Shown: one piece after another, positions 1 through 11,646 of the stretch
How the letters are laid out: the number at the start of each line of letters is the position of its first letter
How positions within the stretch are numbered: the stretch's first letter is position 1
Assembly: GCA_044442745.1 (NCBI GenBank)
Contig: JBISJS010000001.1
Span: 124,001-188,000 of the forward strand
Direction: 5' to 3'
Origin: Makana argininalis_A
GTDB lineage: Bacteria; Pseudomonadota; Gammaproteobacteria; Enterobacterales; Enterobacteriaceae
Length of the DNA stretch: 64,000 bases
Program-made: the position numbers and the translations under genes
The notes under the pieces: generated by a model
Told to the model about the DNA's origin: nothing
What the model saw: the letters and a program-made list of their open reading frames with translations, nothing else
Database searches by the model: none

Positions 1-2002
<2,002 letters not shown>

Positions 2003-2091
2003 CACAATACCTTATTTATTAAAAAGAATAATTATTAAAAAAATAAATTAAAATATATTAATTTTTTAAAAAATAAAATAAATTTTTTATT

Positions 2092-2211
2092 TGTCTGGTG
2101 GCAATAGCGCAATGGAACCACCTGAAACCATACCGAACTCAGAAGTGAAACGTTGTAGCGCCGATGGTAGTTTGAGGTTTCCTCATGCGAGAGTAGGTAA
2201 CTACCAGACAT
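2092..2211 (+). rRNA. rrf: 5S ribosomal RNA
   Basis: A 120-base RNA starting tgtctggtgg and ending ctaccagaca, so the two ends pair as the 5S terminal helix. The central 'ccgaactcagaagtgaaacg' and 'gcgagagtaggtaactacca' blocks match enterobacterial 5S rRNA almost base for base. It follows 23S by about 90 bases of AT-rich spacer, the normal 23S-5S order, with no tRNA in between. The two are presumably co-transcribed. Confidence 0.97.
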
Positions 2212-2268
2212 TTATTTTTTAAAAATAAAAAAAATTTATTTTATTTTATTTTAAATTAAATAATAATT

Positions 2269-2297
2269 TAAAAATTCTTAATCATTAAGAATTTTTA
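2269..2297. terminator. Inverted repeat between rRNA and ligA
   Basis: Perfect 14-base arms (2269-2282 and 2284-2297) around a single base. It lies between the convergent rRNA operon and ligA and includes the last codons and stop of ligA. It probably acts as a bidirectional transcription end; the pairing is seen directly, the role is inferred. Confidence 0.6.
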
Positions 2298-4050
2298 TTC
2301 CTACCTCTTTACTTACTAAATCATTTATTATAAATAAATTTTTTTTATTTTTAAAAAATTTAATTATATTTAAAGCAACTTTTTGACCTATGGTTTTAAC
2401 TTTTGTTAAAGATTGAATATTCGCGTTAATAATATTTTTTAAATTTCTATAATAAGAAGATAAATAATAAGATTTTGATTCACCTACTTCATATATACTA
2501 ATTGCATATAAAAAATTAGATAGTTTAATTGTTTTAGATTGTTTAATTTCATATATTATTTTTATAATTGTTTTTTTTTTCAAATCTGTTTTTGATTTTA
2601 ATATATTTTCATTTAATCTAAATAAATCTGAAGGAATTTGTAATACATTGTTATTGATTAATTTATTAATGATATTTATATTAATCCCTTTTATATTCAT
2701 TCCTTTACGAGATATAAAATTTTTCATGTACATTGTTTTTTGTGCATTACAAAAAATACCAGAAAAGCATTTTAAATTTTTTTTATATTCTAAAAGTTTA
2801 CTATTACAAATAGGACATTTATAAGGAATAAATATTTTATTTGTAAAATATTTATTAGATTTTATAACTCTTATTATTTTAGGTATAACGTTACATGATC
2901 TTTTAATCAAAACTCTATCACCTATATTTATTTTAAGTCTGTAAATTTCACTTATATTATATAAGTTAGCTTTTTTAATAATTACTCCTGATATTTTAAC
3001 TGGATTTAAAATTGCAATAGGATTTATAATACCAGTTCTTCCTATTTTAAATTTAATATCTATTATTTTTGTTTCTTTTTCTTTATCTGTTTCTTTATAA
3101 GCAATAGCCCATTTAGGATATTTAGACAATAATCCTAATTTTTTTTGTAATTTTCTTGAATTTACTTTAATAACAATACCATCTATATGAAAATTGAATT
3201 TATCTTTGAAAAGAAATATTCTTTTGATATAATGTAAAACATTATTAATGTTAATACATAACTTTTTAAAGTTAATAGGTATTTCAAATTTTTTTAAAAA
3301 ATCTAATAATTTAAAATGACTTTTTGGTAATTTGTTACTTTGTGAAAAACCAATTCCATAACAATAAAACATTAAAAAATCAATATATTTATTATCAGAT
3401 TTTATTGTTCTCAAAATTGCAGAAGCTGCATTTCTTGTATTTGAAAAAATATTTTTACCTTTATCAATTAATAATTTATTAATTTTAAATAAATTATTTT
3501 TCAAAATAAAAATTTCACCTCTAATTTCTATTTTCTTAGGAAAAAAAATTTTATTTTTAATTACATTAGGTATATGTTGTATTTTTTTTATGTTTTTAGT
3601 TATATTTTCACCTATTTTACCGTTACCTCTAGTAGATGCACAGTATATTTTTCCATTGATATACAATATATTTATAGCTACTCCATCTATTTTTGGTTCA
3701 CAACAATACTCAATATTTTTATTATAATTTAATTGATTATATATTTTTCTATTAAATGATAAAAATTCAGATTCAGTGAATATATTTTTTAATGAAAGCA
3801 TAGGTGTTTGATGTTGTATTTTTCTAAATTTATTATTAATATTTAAATTAATTTTAACACTTGGAGAAACATTTTTAATTAAATTAGGTTTTATTTCTTC
3901 TAAATAGTTTAATATTAAAATCATATTATCATATTCAAAATCACTTACTTTTGGTTTAGATTTTATATAATAAAAATATTCCCAATATCTTAATTTAATA
4001 CTTATATTTTTTATATAGTAATTTATATTACTATTATTAATTAATATCAT
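2278..4050 (-). CDS. ligA: NAD+-dependent DNA ligase LigA, lacking BRCT domain
   Basis: Seals nicks in DNA during replication and repair, using NAD+ as adenylate donor. The catalytic motif K-I-D-G is present with Lys120 (E. coli has KLDG at 115-118), followed by the OB-fold region and a four-cysteine zinc finger at Cys412, 415, 428 and 434, then helix-hairpin-helix repeats. At 590 residues it is about 80 shorter than the E. coli enzyme (671): it stops just where the C-terminal BRCT domain should begin. The start matches the family N-terminus (the Y-F-Y-Y and D-x-E-Y-D positions align). It is followed on the same strand by nothing but the rRNA operon in convergent orientation. Identity is certain; loss of BRCT is visible as a clean stop. 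Confidence 0.97.
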   Translation of the reverse strand: MILINNSNINYYIKNISIKLRYWEYFYYIKSKPKVSDFEYDNMILILNYLEEIKPNLIKNVSPSVKINLNINNKFRKIQHQTPMLSLKNIFTESEFLSFNRKIYNQLNYNKNIEYCCEPKIDGVAINILYINGKIYCASTRGNGKIGENITKNIKKIQHIPNVIKNKIFFPKKIEIRGEIFILKNNLFKINKLLIDKGKNIFSNTRNAASAILRTIKSDNKYIDFLMFYCYGIGFSQSNKLPKSHFKLLDFLKKFEIPINFKKLCININNVLHYIKRIFLFKDKFNFHIDGIVIKVNSRKLQKKLGLLSKYPKWAIAYKETDKEKETKIIDIKFKIGRTGIINPIAILNPVKISGVIIKKANLYNISEIYRLKINIGDRVLIKRSCNVIPKIIRVIKSNKYFTNKIFIPYKCPICNSKLLEYKKNLKCFSGIFCNAQKTMYMKNFISRKGMNIKGININIINKLINNNVLQIPSDLFRLNENILKSKTDLKKKTIIKIIYEIKQSKTIKLSNFLYAISIYEVGESKSYYLSSYYRNLKNIINANIQSLTKVKTIGQKVALNIIKFFKNKKNLFIINDLVSKEVGIKILND

Positions 4051-4139
4051 TATTATTTTTAATAAAATTAATAGTTATAAAAGTAATCACATTAAATAAT
4101 AATTATTATAACTTAATATTAAATTAAATTTTTTAAAAT

Positions 4140-6998
4140 TTAATGTTTATTAATATTTAATATATTAAATTTTTTAATATTTTTTTCTTTTAATTTTTTT
4201 AAATATATAAGATTATTTTTTGTTTTTAAAATTATATTTTTAGGAACTAATTTATAAAAATTAAAATTTTGAATTTTAAATAAAATAATTTTTATTTTTA
4301 TATCTATTTTTTTAATTTTTGATTTTATATTATTTATTTCTTTTTGTGTATTTATTAATCCTTTAATTGGAAATAATATTTCTTCTTTTTCTATAAATTC
4401 TTTAAAAGAATAAGGTTCTTTATTTTTATTAATTAATAAAATTATATCTGTAAAATTACTAAAACTCTTTAAAATTGTAATATTTTTAATTATTATTTTT
4501 AAAAATAATTTAGATATATTTTTAATAATAATAAATATTTTTTCTGTGTTTTTAATTTTAAATTCATATTTAATTTTACGTATAGTAATTATTAATTTTT
4601 TAATTAAATTTACGTTTATTAATGATTTTTTATTAATTAATTTTTTATTATAAGATGGAAATTTTTCTATCATAATAGAATTAGAATTAATATTATAAAT
4701 ATTTTTAATACATTTCCATATATATTCAGTAATAAAAGGAATAATTGGATGCAACAAACATAATATTATTTTCAAAACTTTAATTAAAGTTTTTTTTGTT
4801 CTTATTAATTCATATTGTCTTTTAAAAATTAATAATTTTTTTACAAATTCTATATACCAATCACAAAACTGATTCCATGTAAATTCATATATAATTTCAG
4901 CAGCTAAATCAAATCTATAATTATTTAAATAAAAATTAAATTTTTTAACAGTGTTATTAAGTAATAATAAAATCCATTCATCAAATATAAATAATTTTAT
5001 ATTTTTAATATTTGAATTATAATCTATATTATTAACATTTAAAATAATAAATCTACTAGCATTCCATAATTTATTACAAAAATTTCTATAACCTGCTAAT
5101 CTTTTAAAATCAAATTTAATATCACTACCATTTGAAGCAATAGATGTCATAGTAAATCTTAATGCATCAATTCCATAAGATTTTATTCCCAATGGAAATG
5201 TTTTTTTAGTTTGATAAATTATTTTTTTTGATAATTTAGGATTAATCATATTACTTATTCTTTTTTTAATCAAATTTTTAAGAGAAATACCATCTATTAT
5301 ATCAATAGGATCTATGACATTACCTTTTGATTTGGACATTTTATTACCTTTTTCATCTTTTATTAATCCTGTAATAAAAACTTTTTTGAAAGGTATTTTA
5401 GCTTTTCCGTTACTATCTTTAATAATATACATACTAAACATTATCATACGAGCTATCCAAAAAAAAATAATATCAAAACCACTAACAACTACATTAGTAG
5501 GATAAAATATATTTAATTTGTTTTTATCTTCTGGCCATCCAAGTGAAGCAAAAATCCATAAACATGAAGAAAACCATGTATCCATTACATCTTTGTCCTG
5601 ATAAATATACAAATTCTTTTTTAATTTATATTTAATTCTAACATCATTTTCATTATAACCAACATATATATTTTTTTTAAAATCATACCAAGAAGGAATT
5701 CTATGTCCCCATAATAATTGACGAGAAATACACCAATCTTTAATATTTTTCATCCAATGAAAATACATATTTTGATATTTTTTTGGAATAAATTTAATAC
5801 TACCCTTTTTTACTGCATTTATAGCTAATTTTGAAATATTTTTAGTACGAATATACCATTGTTTTGTTAATAAAGGTTCTATAATAACATTACTTTTATT
5901 ACTATAAGGTAGTTTAGAATAATTTAATTTAAATTTAACTAAAATTTTAAGTTTATTTAAAATAAATAATATTTTTTTTCTTGCTATAAATCTATCCAAT
6001 CCTATAAATTTAAATGGTATTTTTCTATATAATTTTTTAACAAAAATATTTTTTTTATAAAAAATTATAGCTTTTTTAAGAATTTTACATTCTTTATTAA
6101 AAATATTAATAATTGGCAATGAATTACGATAACCTACATCATAATCATTATAATCATGAGATGGAGTTATTTTAACACAACCTGTTCCTTTATTTATTTC
6201 TGTATAATAATCTCCTATTATAGGTATAATTTTATTAATAATTGGCACTAATACAAATTTACCTATTAAATTTTTATATCTTTTATCTTTTGGGTTGACA
6301 GATAAAGCCACATCTCCAAAAATAGTTTCTGGTCTTGTAGTATATACAACTAAATAATTAAAACCATCATAAGTACATTCATTTTTATATAAAAAATAAC
6401 GAATATACCATGTTTTATTATAAGAATAATTATATTCTATTTCTAAATCTGATATAGCTGTTTTTAATTTTGAATCCCAATTTACTAATCTATTTCCTCT
6501 ATAAATTAAATTATCATTATATAATTTTATAAAAACTTTTTTAACAGCATAAGACATCTTGTCATCCATTGTAAATCTTTCACTATTCCAATCTACAGAG
6601 CTTCCTAACCTTTTAATTTGATTTGTAATTTTATTACCATATTTTTTTTTCCATTTCCAAATTTTTTTTATAAAATATTTTCTATTATAATTTGTAATTC
6701 TTTTTCCTTCATCTAAATATATTTTTTTTTCTACTAAAATTTGTGTTGCTATACCTGCATGATCAGTACCTATTTGCCAAAGTGTATTTTTTCCTTTCAT
6801 TCTATTATAACGTATCAGAATGTCCATTATTGTATGTTGAAATGCATGTCCAATATGTAAATATCCTGTTATATTAGGAGGAGGAAGTATAATACAATAA
6901 CTTTTATTTAATTTATTGTTAGGTTTAAAATAACCATTTTTTTTCCATTCTTTATATAAATTTTTTTCTATTATTTCAAAATTATATTTTTTTTTCAT
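4140..6998 (-). CDS. valS: Valyl-tRNA synthetase
   Basis: Class I aminoacyl-tRNA synthetase that charges tRNA-Val with valine. The HIGH signature is at residues 48-51 (GYLHIGHAFQ) and the KMSKS loop (GNKMSKSKGNVIDP) lies near residue 555. Its 952 residues equal the E. coli length (951), so the CP1 editing domain that removes mischarged threonine and the C-terminal coiled coil are both kept, in contrast to the truncated AlaRS in this window. The C-terminal part is very lysine/isoleucine rich, reflecting AT pressure. In E. coli holC precedes valS; here holC is absent and the upstream neighbour is the divergent rplM-rpsI pair. ATG start aligned with the family N-terminus. Confidence 0.98.
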   Translation of the reverse strand: MKKKYNFEIIEKNLYKEWKKNGYFKPNNKLNKSYCIILPPPNITGYLHIGHAFQHTIMDILIRYNRMKGKNTLWQIGTDHAGIATQILVEKKIYLDEGKRITNYNRKYFIKKIWKWKKKYGNKITNQIKRLGSSVDWNSERFTMDDKMSYAVKKVFIKLYNDNLIYRGNRLVNWDSKLKTAISDLEIEYNYSYNKTWYIRYFLYKNECTYDGFNYLVVYTTRPETIFGDVALSVNPKDKRYKNLIGKFVLVPIINKIIPIIGDYYTEINKGTGCVKITPSHDYNDYDVGYRNSLPIINIFNKECKILKKAIIFYKKNIFVKKLYRKIPFKFIGLDRFIARKKILFILNKLKILVKFKLNYSKLPYSNKSNVIIEPLLTKQWYIRTKNISKLAINAVKKGSIKFIPKKYQNMYFHWMKNIKDWCISRQLLWGHRIPSWYDFKKNIYVGYNENDVRIKYKLKKNLYIYQDKDVMDTWFSSCLWIFASLGWPEDKNKLNIFYPTNVVVSGFDIIFFWIARMIMFSMYIIKDSNGKAKIPFKKVFITGLIKDEKGNKMSKSKGNVIDPIDIIDGISLKNLIKKRISNMINPKLSKKIIYQTKKTFPLGIKSYGIDALRFTMTSIASNGSDIKFDFKRLAGYRNFCNKLWNASRFIILNVNNIDYNSNIKNIKLFIFDEWILLLLNNTVKKFNFYLNNYRFDLAAEIIYEFTWNQFCDWYIEFVKKLLIFKRQYELIRTKKTLIKVLKIILCLLHPIIPFITEYIWKCIKNIYNINSNSIMIEKFPSYNKKLINKKSLINVNLIKKLIITIRKIKYEFKIKNTEKIFIIIKNISKLFLKIIIKNITILKSFSNFTDIILLINKNKEPYSFKEFIEKEEILFPIKGLINTQKEINNIKSKIKKIDIKIKIILFKIQNFNFYKLVPKNIILKTKNNLIYLKKLKEKNIKKFNILNINKH

Positions 6999-7210
6999 TT
7001 TTATTTTGTTTATTAATTATCTAATTATTTTATTTTTAAAAAAATAGTTTTTCAACTAAATTATATGATTATATTAACATATATTAAAAAATATATTATT
7101 TATCTAAATTAGTTATTAACTTATTAAATAATACATTATTTATATAATATATGATATATTTAAATATCAAATTTTATTTTTAAAAAAAAATTTATATTGA
7201 GTAATAAATA

Positions 7211-7639
7211 ATGCAAAATTTACATAAAAATAAAATATTTGTTATTAAAAAATGGTATATTATAGATGTTAAAAATCAAATACTTGGGCGTATTGCAACT
7301 AGATTATCAATTATTTTAAGTGGCAAAAATAAACCTGAATATACTCCTAATGTTGATAATGGTGACTATATAATAGTTATTAATGCAAAAAAAATTAAAG
7401 TAACAGGAAATAAATTTAATAATAAAATATACTATAAATATAGTGGATACATAGGTGGACTTAAAAAAACAATTTTTAAAGATCAAATATTAAAGAATCC
7501 GAGTTTTATAATTCACAATGCTGTAAAAGGTATGTTACCAAAAGGACCTTTAGGTCGTAAAATGTTAAAAAAACTAAGAATTTATAATAATAAACAACAT
7601 AACCATCAATCTCAAAAACCTGAAATTTTATTAATTTAA
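7211..7639 (+). CDS. rplM: 50S ribosomal protein L13
   Basis: Large-subunit protein that binds 23S rRNA early in assembly. The 142 residues equal the E. coli length, and the typical blocks W-Y-x-I-D, 'GDYIIVINA', 'HNAVKGMLPKGPLGR' and the 'HNHQSQKPE' tail are intact. It is the first gene of the conserved rplM-rpsI pair; only 9 bases separate its stop from the rpsI start, with a GGT-type ribosome binding site in the gap. The 212-base region upstream is shared with divergent valS and must hold the promoters of both, but I could not single out a convincing one. Identity is beyond doubt. Confidence 0.98.
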   Translation: MQNLHKNKIFVIKKWYIIDVKNQILGRIATRLSIILSGKNKPEYTPNVDNGDYIIVINAKKIKVTGNKFNNKIYYKYSGYIGGLKKTIFKDQILKNPSFIIHNAVKGMLPKGPLGRKMLKKLRIYNNKQHNHQSQKPEILLI

Positions 7640-7648
7640 TAGGTAAAA

Positions 7649-8041
7649 ATGATAAAAAAAATATATTATGCTACCGGTAGACGTAAAAGTTCTTCAGCAA
7701 GAGTATTTATTAAAAATGGCAAAGGAATTATTGTTGTTAACAAATGTAATCCTGAAAGCTATTTCAATTTAAAATCATCTATTAATGTTATTTATCAACC
7801 TTTAAATTTATTTAAAATTTTAAAAAAAATAGATTTATATATAACTGTCAAAGGTGGTGGAACAACAGGTCAATCAGAAGCAATACGACATGGTATTTCT
7901 AGAGCTTTAATAAAATATAATAATACATTTAAAAAAGAACTTCGTAAATCAGGATTTATAACTAGAGATTCTAGACGTGTTGAAAGAAAAAAATTTGGTT
8001 TACGTAAAGCTAGGTGCAAACCACAATTTTCTAAACGTTAA
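7649..8041 (+). CDS. rpsI: 30S ribosomal protein S9
   Basis: Small-subunit head protein whose C-terminal arginine reaches the P-site tRNA. The 130 residues match the E. coli length; the N-terminal 'YYATGRRKSSSARVF', the 'VKGGGTTGQSEAIRHGISRAL' core and the C-terminal 'ARCKPQFSKR' are all present, so the functional tail is intact. It is co-transcribed with rplM, the standard arrangement in proteobacteria. A hairpin (8048-8076) directly after the stop probably ends the operon before rsmI. Nothing unusual in the sequence. Confidence 0.98.
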   Translation: MIKKIYYATGRRKSSSARVFIKNGKGIIVVNKCNPESYFNLKSSINVIYQPLNLFKILKKIDLYITVKGGGTTGQSEAIRHGISRALIKYNNTFKKELRKSGFITRDSRRVERKKFGLRKARCKPQFSKR

Positions 8042-8047
8042 TTTTTT

Positions 8048-8076
8048 AAAAAAATTTAAATATTTGAAATTTTTTT
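8048..8076 (+). terminator. Hairpin after rplM-rpsI
   Basis: Ten-base perfect stem (8048-8057 with 8067-8076) and a nine-base loop; the 3' arm ends in a run of seven T. It starts seven bases after the rpsI stop codon. It has the form of a rho-independent terminator but the stem is all A/T, so strength is uncertain. Confidence 0.5.
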
Positions 8077-8129
8077 ATATATTAATTAAATAATAATTAA
8101 AATATGAATTTAATTAAAATATATGCAAT

Positions 8130-8999
8130 ATGAATAACTTAAAAAAAGAAAATATTTTAAAATCAACTTTATATATTGTTCCCACTCCCATTGGGAATAT
8201 AAAAGATATAACTATACGTGCTTTATTAATTTTAAAAAAAGTAGATATTATTGCATCAGAAGACACAAGAATTATTAGTAATTTACTTAATTTTTTTTTT
8301 ATTAAAAATAGTATATTTTCTTTTAATAAATTTAATGAAATAAAAAAAACAAAACTTTTATTATCAAAATTAAAAGAAGGTAAAAGCATAGCACTTGTAA
8401 GTAATGCTGGCACACCAATTATTAATGATCCAGGTTATTTAATTGTAAAAAGTTGTTATAAATTAGGTTTTCGTGTAATACCATTACCAGGAGCTTGTGC
8501 AGCAATTACAGCATTATCAGGTTCTGGAATAAAATCAAAAAGATTTTGTTATGAAGGTTTTATACCATCTAAAAAAAAAAAATGCGTACATTTACTTAGA
8601 TCTTTAAAAACAGAAAAAAGAACATTAATTTTTTATGAAACATCATTAAGAATAATTAAAACTCTTAAATATATGGAAAAATATTTTGGCTGTTTAAGAT
8701 ATATTGTAATAGCAAGAGAAATTACAAAATATTGGGAAACAATTTATGGTGGTACAATTATAAAAATTTTAAAATGGTTACAAAAAGATAAAATACGATA
8801 TAAAGGTGAATTATCTATTATAGTTGAAGGATATAAAAAAAAAAAACAAGATATTAATGTTAATATTATTAATACTTTTAAATTTCTTTTAAAAGAATTA
8901 ACATTTAAAAAATCCATTGAATTAACATCAAATATTTATTTAATTAAAAAAAATTTTTTATATAAAAAATTTTTAAAATATAATAAATTTATTAAATAA
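8130..8999 (+). CDS. rsmI: 16S rRNA (cytidine1402-2'-O)-methyltransferase RsmI
   Basis: Uses S-adenosylmethionine to 2'-O-methylate C1402 of 16S rRNA in the decoding centre. The tetrapyrrole-methylase fold is visible: 'YIVPTPIGNIKDITIRAL' near the start, 'ASEDTR', 'LVSNAGTPIINDPGYLIV' and 'PLPGACAAITALSGSG', then 'FYETSLRI' and 'AREITK'. The 289 residues compare with 286 in E. coli. Start chosen at the ATG just before the conserved 'TLYIVPTPIGN' block, giving a usual-length N-terminus. It lies between rpsI and the RNase P RNA gene, all on the plus strand. A frame on the opposite strand at 8114-8413 is a shadow. Confidence 0.96.
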   Translation: MNNLKKENILKSTLYIVPTPIGNIKDITIRALLILKKVDIIASEDTRIISNLLNFFFIKNSIFSFNKFNEIKKTKLLLSKLKEGKSIALVSNAGTPIINDPGYLIVKSCYKLGFRVIPLPGACAAITALSGSGIKSKRFCYEGFIPSKKKKCVHLLRSLKTEKRTLIFYETSLRIIKTLKYMEKYFGCLRYIVIAREITKYWETIYGGTIIKILKWLQKDKIRYKGELSIIVEGYKKKKQDINVNIINTFKFLLKELTFKKSIELTSNIYLIKKNFLYKKFLKYNKFIK

Positions 9000-9052
9000 A
9001 TTTTTAAATAATATTTATAATGATAAAAATATAAAAATATTATAAAATTTAT

Positions 9053-9410
9053 TATAAGTTAAACAGACAGTCGCTTTTTATAAAATTTATTTAATAAATT
9101 AAAAAGAGGAAAGTCCGGGCTCCATAGGGCTTGGTGCCAGATAACTTCTGGGAGGTGCAAACCTACGACAAGTGCAACAGAAAAAAAACCGCCTTATTTA
9201 ATAAGGTAAGGGTGAAACGGTTTGGTAAAAGCATACCGCACTATTAGTAATAGTAGTGGCAATGTAAACTCCACCTGGAGAAAAGCTAAATATGAGATTA
9301 ATAATGTTGCCCGCATTTATTACTCGGGTAAGCTGCTTAGAACTATTTTGTGAAAAATAGTCTAGATTAATGACTGTCTAAAACAGAACCCGGCTTATAG
9401 TTTAACTATA
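9053..9410 (+). ncRNA. rnpB: RNase P RNA (M1 RNA)
   Basis: Catalytic RNA that removes 5' leaders from pre-tRNAs. The core is clear: 'cagacagtcgc', 'gaggaaagtccgggctccat', 'agtgcaacagaa', 'ggtaagggtgaaacggt', 'gtaaactccacctggag' and 'acagaacccggcttat'. The P1 helix can be traced: GTTAAAC at 9058-9064 pairs with GTTTAAC at 9400-9406, with TATA extensions on both sides, which sets the ends. The P3 region is AT-rich compared with E. coli. Type A architecture. The RNA is followed at once by a GC-containing hairpin. Confidence 0.96.
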
Positions 9411-9431
9411 CCGGTCTTTAGTAAAGACCGG
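9411..9431. terminator. Hairpin after rnpB
   Basis: Perfect nine-base stem ccggtcttt / aaagaccgg with a three-base loop, the only GC-containing hairpin in this stretch. It abuts the 3' end of RNase P RNA and lies before the convergent uvrD end. There is no clear T-run behind it, so it may be a terminator remnant or a 3' processing and stability element. Confidence 0.55.
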
Positions 9432-9470
9432 TAAATTAAAATTTAATATATTTAAATAAACATTAATGAA

Positions 9471-11600
9471 TTAATTAATCAATTTAAAATTATTATATTT
9501 TAAAGTAAACAATTTTGTTAATTTATTATTAAATTTCACTTTAATAATTTTATTATTATCAACAATAATAATTTTTATTATTATTCCGTAACCAAAAGTA
9601 TTATGTTTTACTTTTTTACCTATTTTAAAATTTTTATTATAATTTATATTTTTTTTAAAATTATAATTTAAGTTAATATTATTAATACATGAAATAGGAA
9701 TTTCTTTTATAAATCTTGATGGTTTTCTTTTTTTTTCTTTACCATATATATTTCTTTTTTTTGCATATGTAATTGTTAATTTTTTTATTGTTCTAGTTAT
9801 ACCAACATATGCTAATCTACGTTCTTCTTCTAATTGTTCTATTGAATTAATTGATTTTTTATTAGGGAAAATACCTTCTTCCATACCAATAATAAATATT
9901 TGTTTAAATTCTAATCCTTTGGAAGAATGTATTGTCATTAATGTAACTGCTTCAGTTGTTTTATAATCTTTAAAATTAATAGTATCTAAAGTCGCATTAG
10001 AAATAAATTCTAAAATAGAATTTTTAGAGATTCCGTTAATATCATTATATTGTTTTGTAGCATTAATTAGTTCTGCTAAATTTTCTAATTTGGAATAATG
10101 TTTTTTATTTTTCTCTTTTTTGTACATTTTCCAAAGTCCAGAATTTTTAATTACTAAATCAGTTTGCATATGAATAGGTAAATGATTTATTTCTTTAGAT
10201 AATTTGTTAATAAGATTTATAAAATTTAAAACTGATTTATTTATATTTTTTTTAAAAATATTTTTTTTAATTAAATAACAACTTGATTTCCAAAAATTAA
10301 TTTTTAAAAACTTAGCAGTGTTTTTAATTATACTGATAGTTTTTTCTCCTATTCCTCTATTTGGAATATTTATAATTCTTTCATATGCAATATTATCATT
10401 ACGATTTAAAATTAATCTTAAATAAGATAAAGTATTTTTTATTTCTGATCTTTCAAAAAATCTAATCCCTCCATAAATTAAATAAGGAATATTTATTTTA
10501 ATTAAAGACTCTTCTAAGATTCTTGATTGTGAATTACTTCTATATAAGATAGCAAATTCTTTTAGTGAAATATTTTTATTTTTTGCTATTTTAATTTTAT
10601 TAACTATAAAATTAGCTTCATCTATTTCATTAGAAGCAGAATATATATTAATAGGATCACCTAATTCACATTTTGTCCATAATGTTTTACCTAATCTAAA
10701 ATTATTATTAGATATTAGAGAATTTGCAGCTTTTAATATATTATTTGTACATCTATAATTTTGTTCTAATCTTATTGTTTTAGTATTAGGATAATCTTCT
10801 AAAAATTTATGTATATTTTCTATTTTTGCCCCGCGCCAACCATAAATAGATTGATCATCATCACCAACAATAATTAAGTTACAATTTATATTTTTTAATA
10901 TTTTAATCCAAAAATATTGAATTATATTTGTATCTTGAAACTCATCTACTAAAATATTTTTAAAACGATTATGATACTTATTTATTATATAAGGTTTTTT
11001 TATTAACATTTCATAAGATCTTATTAATAATTCAGAAAAATCTACTAAACCTTGTTTATCACATAATTTTTGATATTTTTTATAAATATTTTGTTTAATT
11101 TCTTTATAATAATTTTTATTATTATTTTTAATAATTGGTCTTTTACCTTTATCTTTATTATGATTTATATATAAAAGTAATTTATGAGGATTCCATATTT
11201 TTAAATCAAGTTTCATGGAAATAATTAAACGTTTAATTAATCTAATTTGATCTTCGTGATCCAATATTTGAAAATTTTTAGGCAAATTCGCATCTTTATA
11301 ATTATTTCTTAAAATACGATTACTTAATCCATGAAATGTACCAATCCATATTTCTTTTTCTTTTTCACCTATTATTTTACTAAGTCTATATCTCATTTCT
11401 TCAGCAGCTTTATTTGTAAAAGTAACAGCCATTATTGAAGCAGGAGAACATTTATTAATTTTAATAAACCATAGAATTTTATTTACTATAACATTAGTTT
11501 TACCACTACCAGCGCCAGCAAGTACTAATAAATTACTATTTGATTCTGAAACAGCTTCCATTTGTTTTTTGTTTAATTTTGTAAATAAATGATCATTCAT
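9471..11600 (-). CDS. uvrD: DNA helicase II UvrD
   Basis: Superfamily 1A 3'-to-5' helicase that unwinds DNA in mismatch and nucleotide-excision repair. Walker A 'AGAGSGKT' is at residues 28-35, then 'VTFTNKAAEEMR' (Ia), 'GTFHG', 'VDEFQDTN' (Walker B), 'GDDDQSIYGWRGA', 'RLEQNYR', and 'LMTIHSSKGLEF' plus 'EERRLAYVGITR' near the end. The 709 residues compare with 720 in E. coli, and the sequence follows UvrD rather than Rep throughout, including the C-terminal 'FGYGIIIKI' Tudor-like region. It ends convergent to rnpB and starts 47 bases after tktA on the same strand. No partner genes (uvrABC, mutSL) lie in this window. Confidence 0.96.
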   Translation of the reverse strand: MNDHLFTKLNKKQMEAVSESNSNLLVLAGAGSGKTNVIVNKILWFIKINKCSPASIMAVTFTNKAAEEMRYRLSKIIGEKEKEIWIGTFHGLSNRILRNNYKDANLPKNFQILDHEDQIRLIKRLIISMKLDLKIWNPHKLLLYINHNKDKGKRPIIKNNNKNYYKEIKQNIYKKYQKLCDKQGLVDFSELLIRSYEMLIKKPYIINKYHNRFKNILVDEFQDTNIIQYFWIKILKNINCNLIIVGDDDQSIYGWRGAKIENIHKFLEDYPNTKTIRLEQNYRCTNNILKAANSLISNNNFRLGKTLWTKCELGDPINIYSASNEIDEANFIVNKIKIAKNKNISLKEFAILYRSNSQSRILEESLIKINIPYLIYGGIRFFERSEIKNTLSYLRLILNRNDNIAYERIINIPNRGIGEKTISIIKNTAKFLKINFWKSSCYLIKKNIFKKNINKSVLNFINLINKLSKEINHLPIHMQTDLVIKNSGLWKMYKKEKNKKHYSKLENLAELINATKQYNDINGISKNSILEFISNATLDTINFKDYKTTEAVTLMTIHSSKGLEFKQIFIIGMEEGIFPNKKSINSIEQLEEERRLAYVGITRTIKKLTITYAKKRNIYGKEKKRKPSRFIKEIPISCINNINLNYNFKKNINYNKNFKIGKKVKHNTFGYGIIIKIIIVDNNKIIKVKFNNKLTKLFTLKYNNFKLIN

Positions 11601-11646
11601 AGTAAAACCTTAAACATTTTTAATTTTTTAAAATTAAAATATATTA

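Noticed and set aside
2211..2229. tttattttt/aaaaataaa as the rRNA terminator
   Set aside because: The arms leave a loop of only one base and are plain A/T; the inverted repeat at 2269-2297 is the better candidate.
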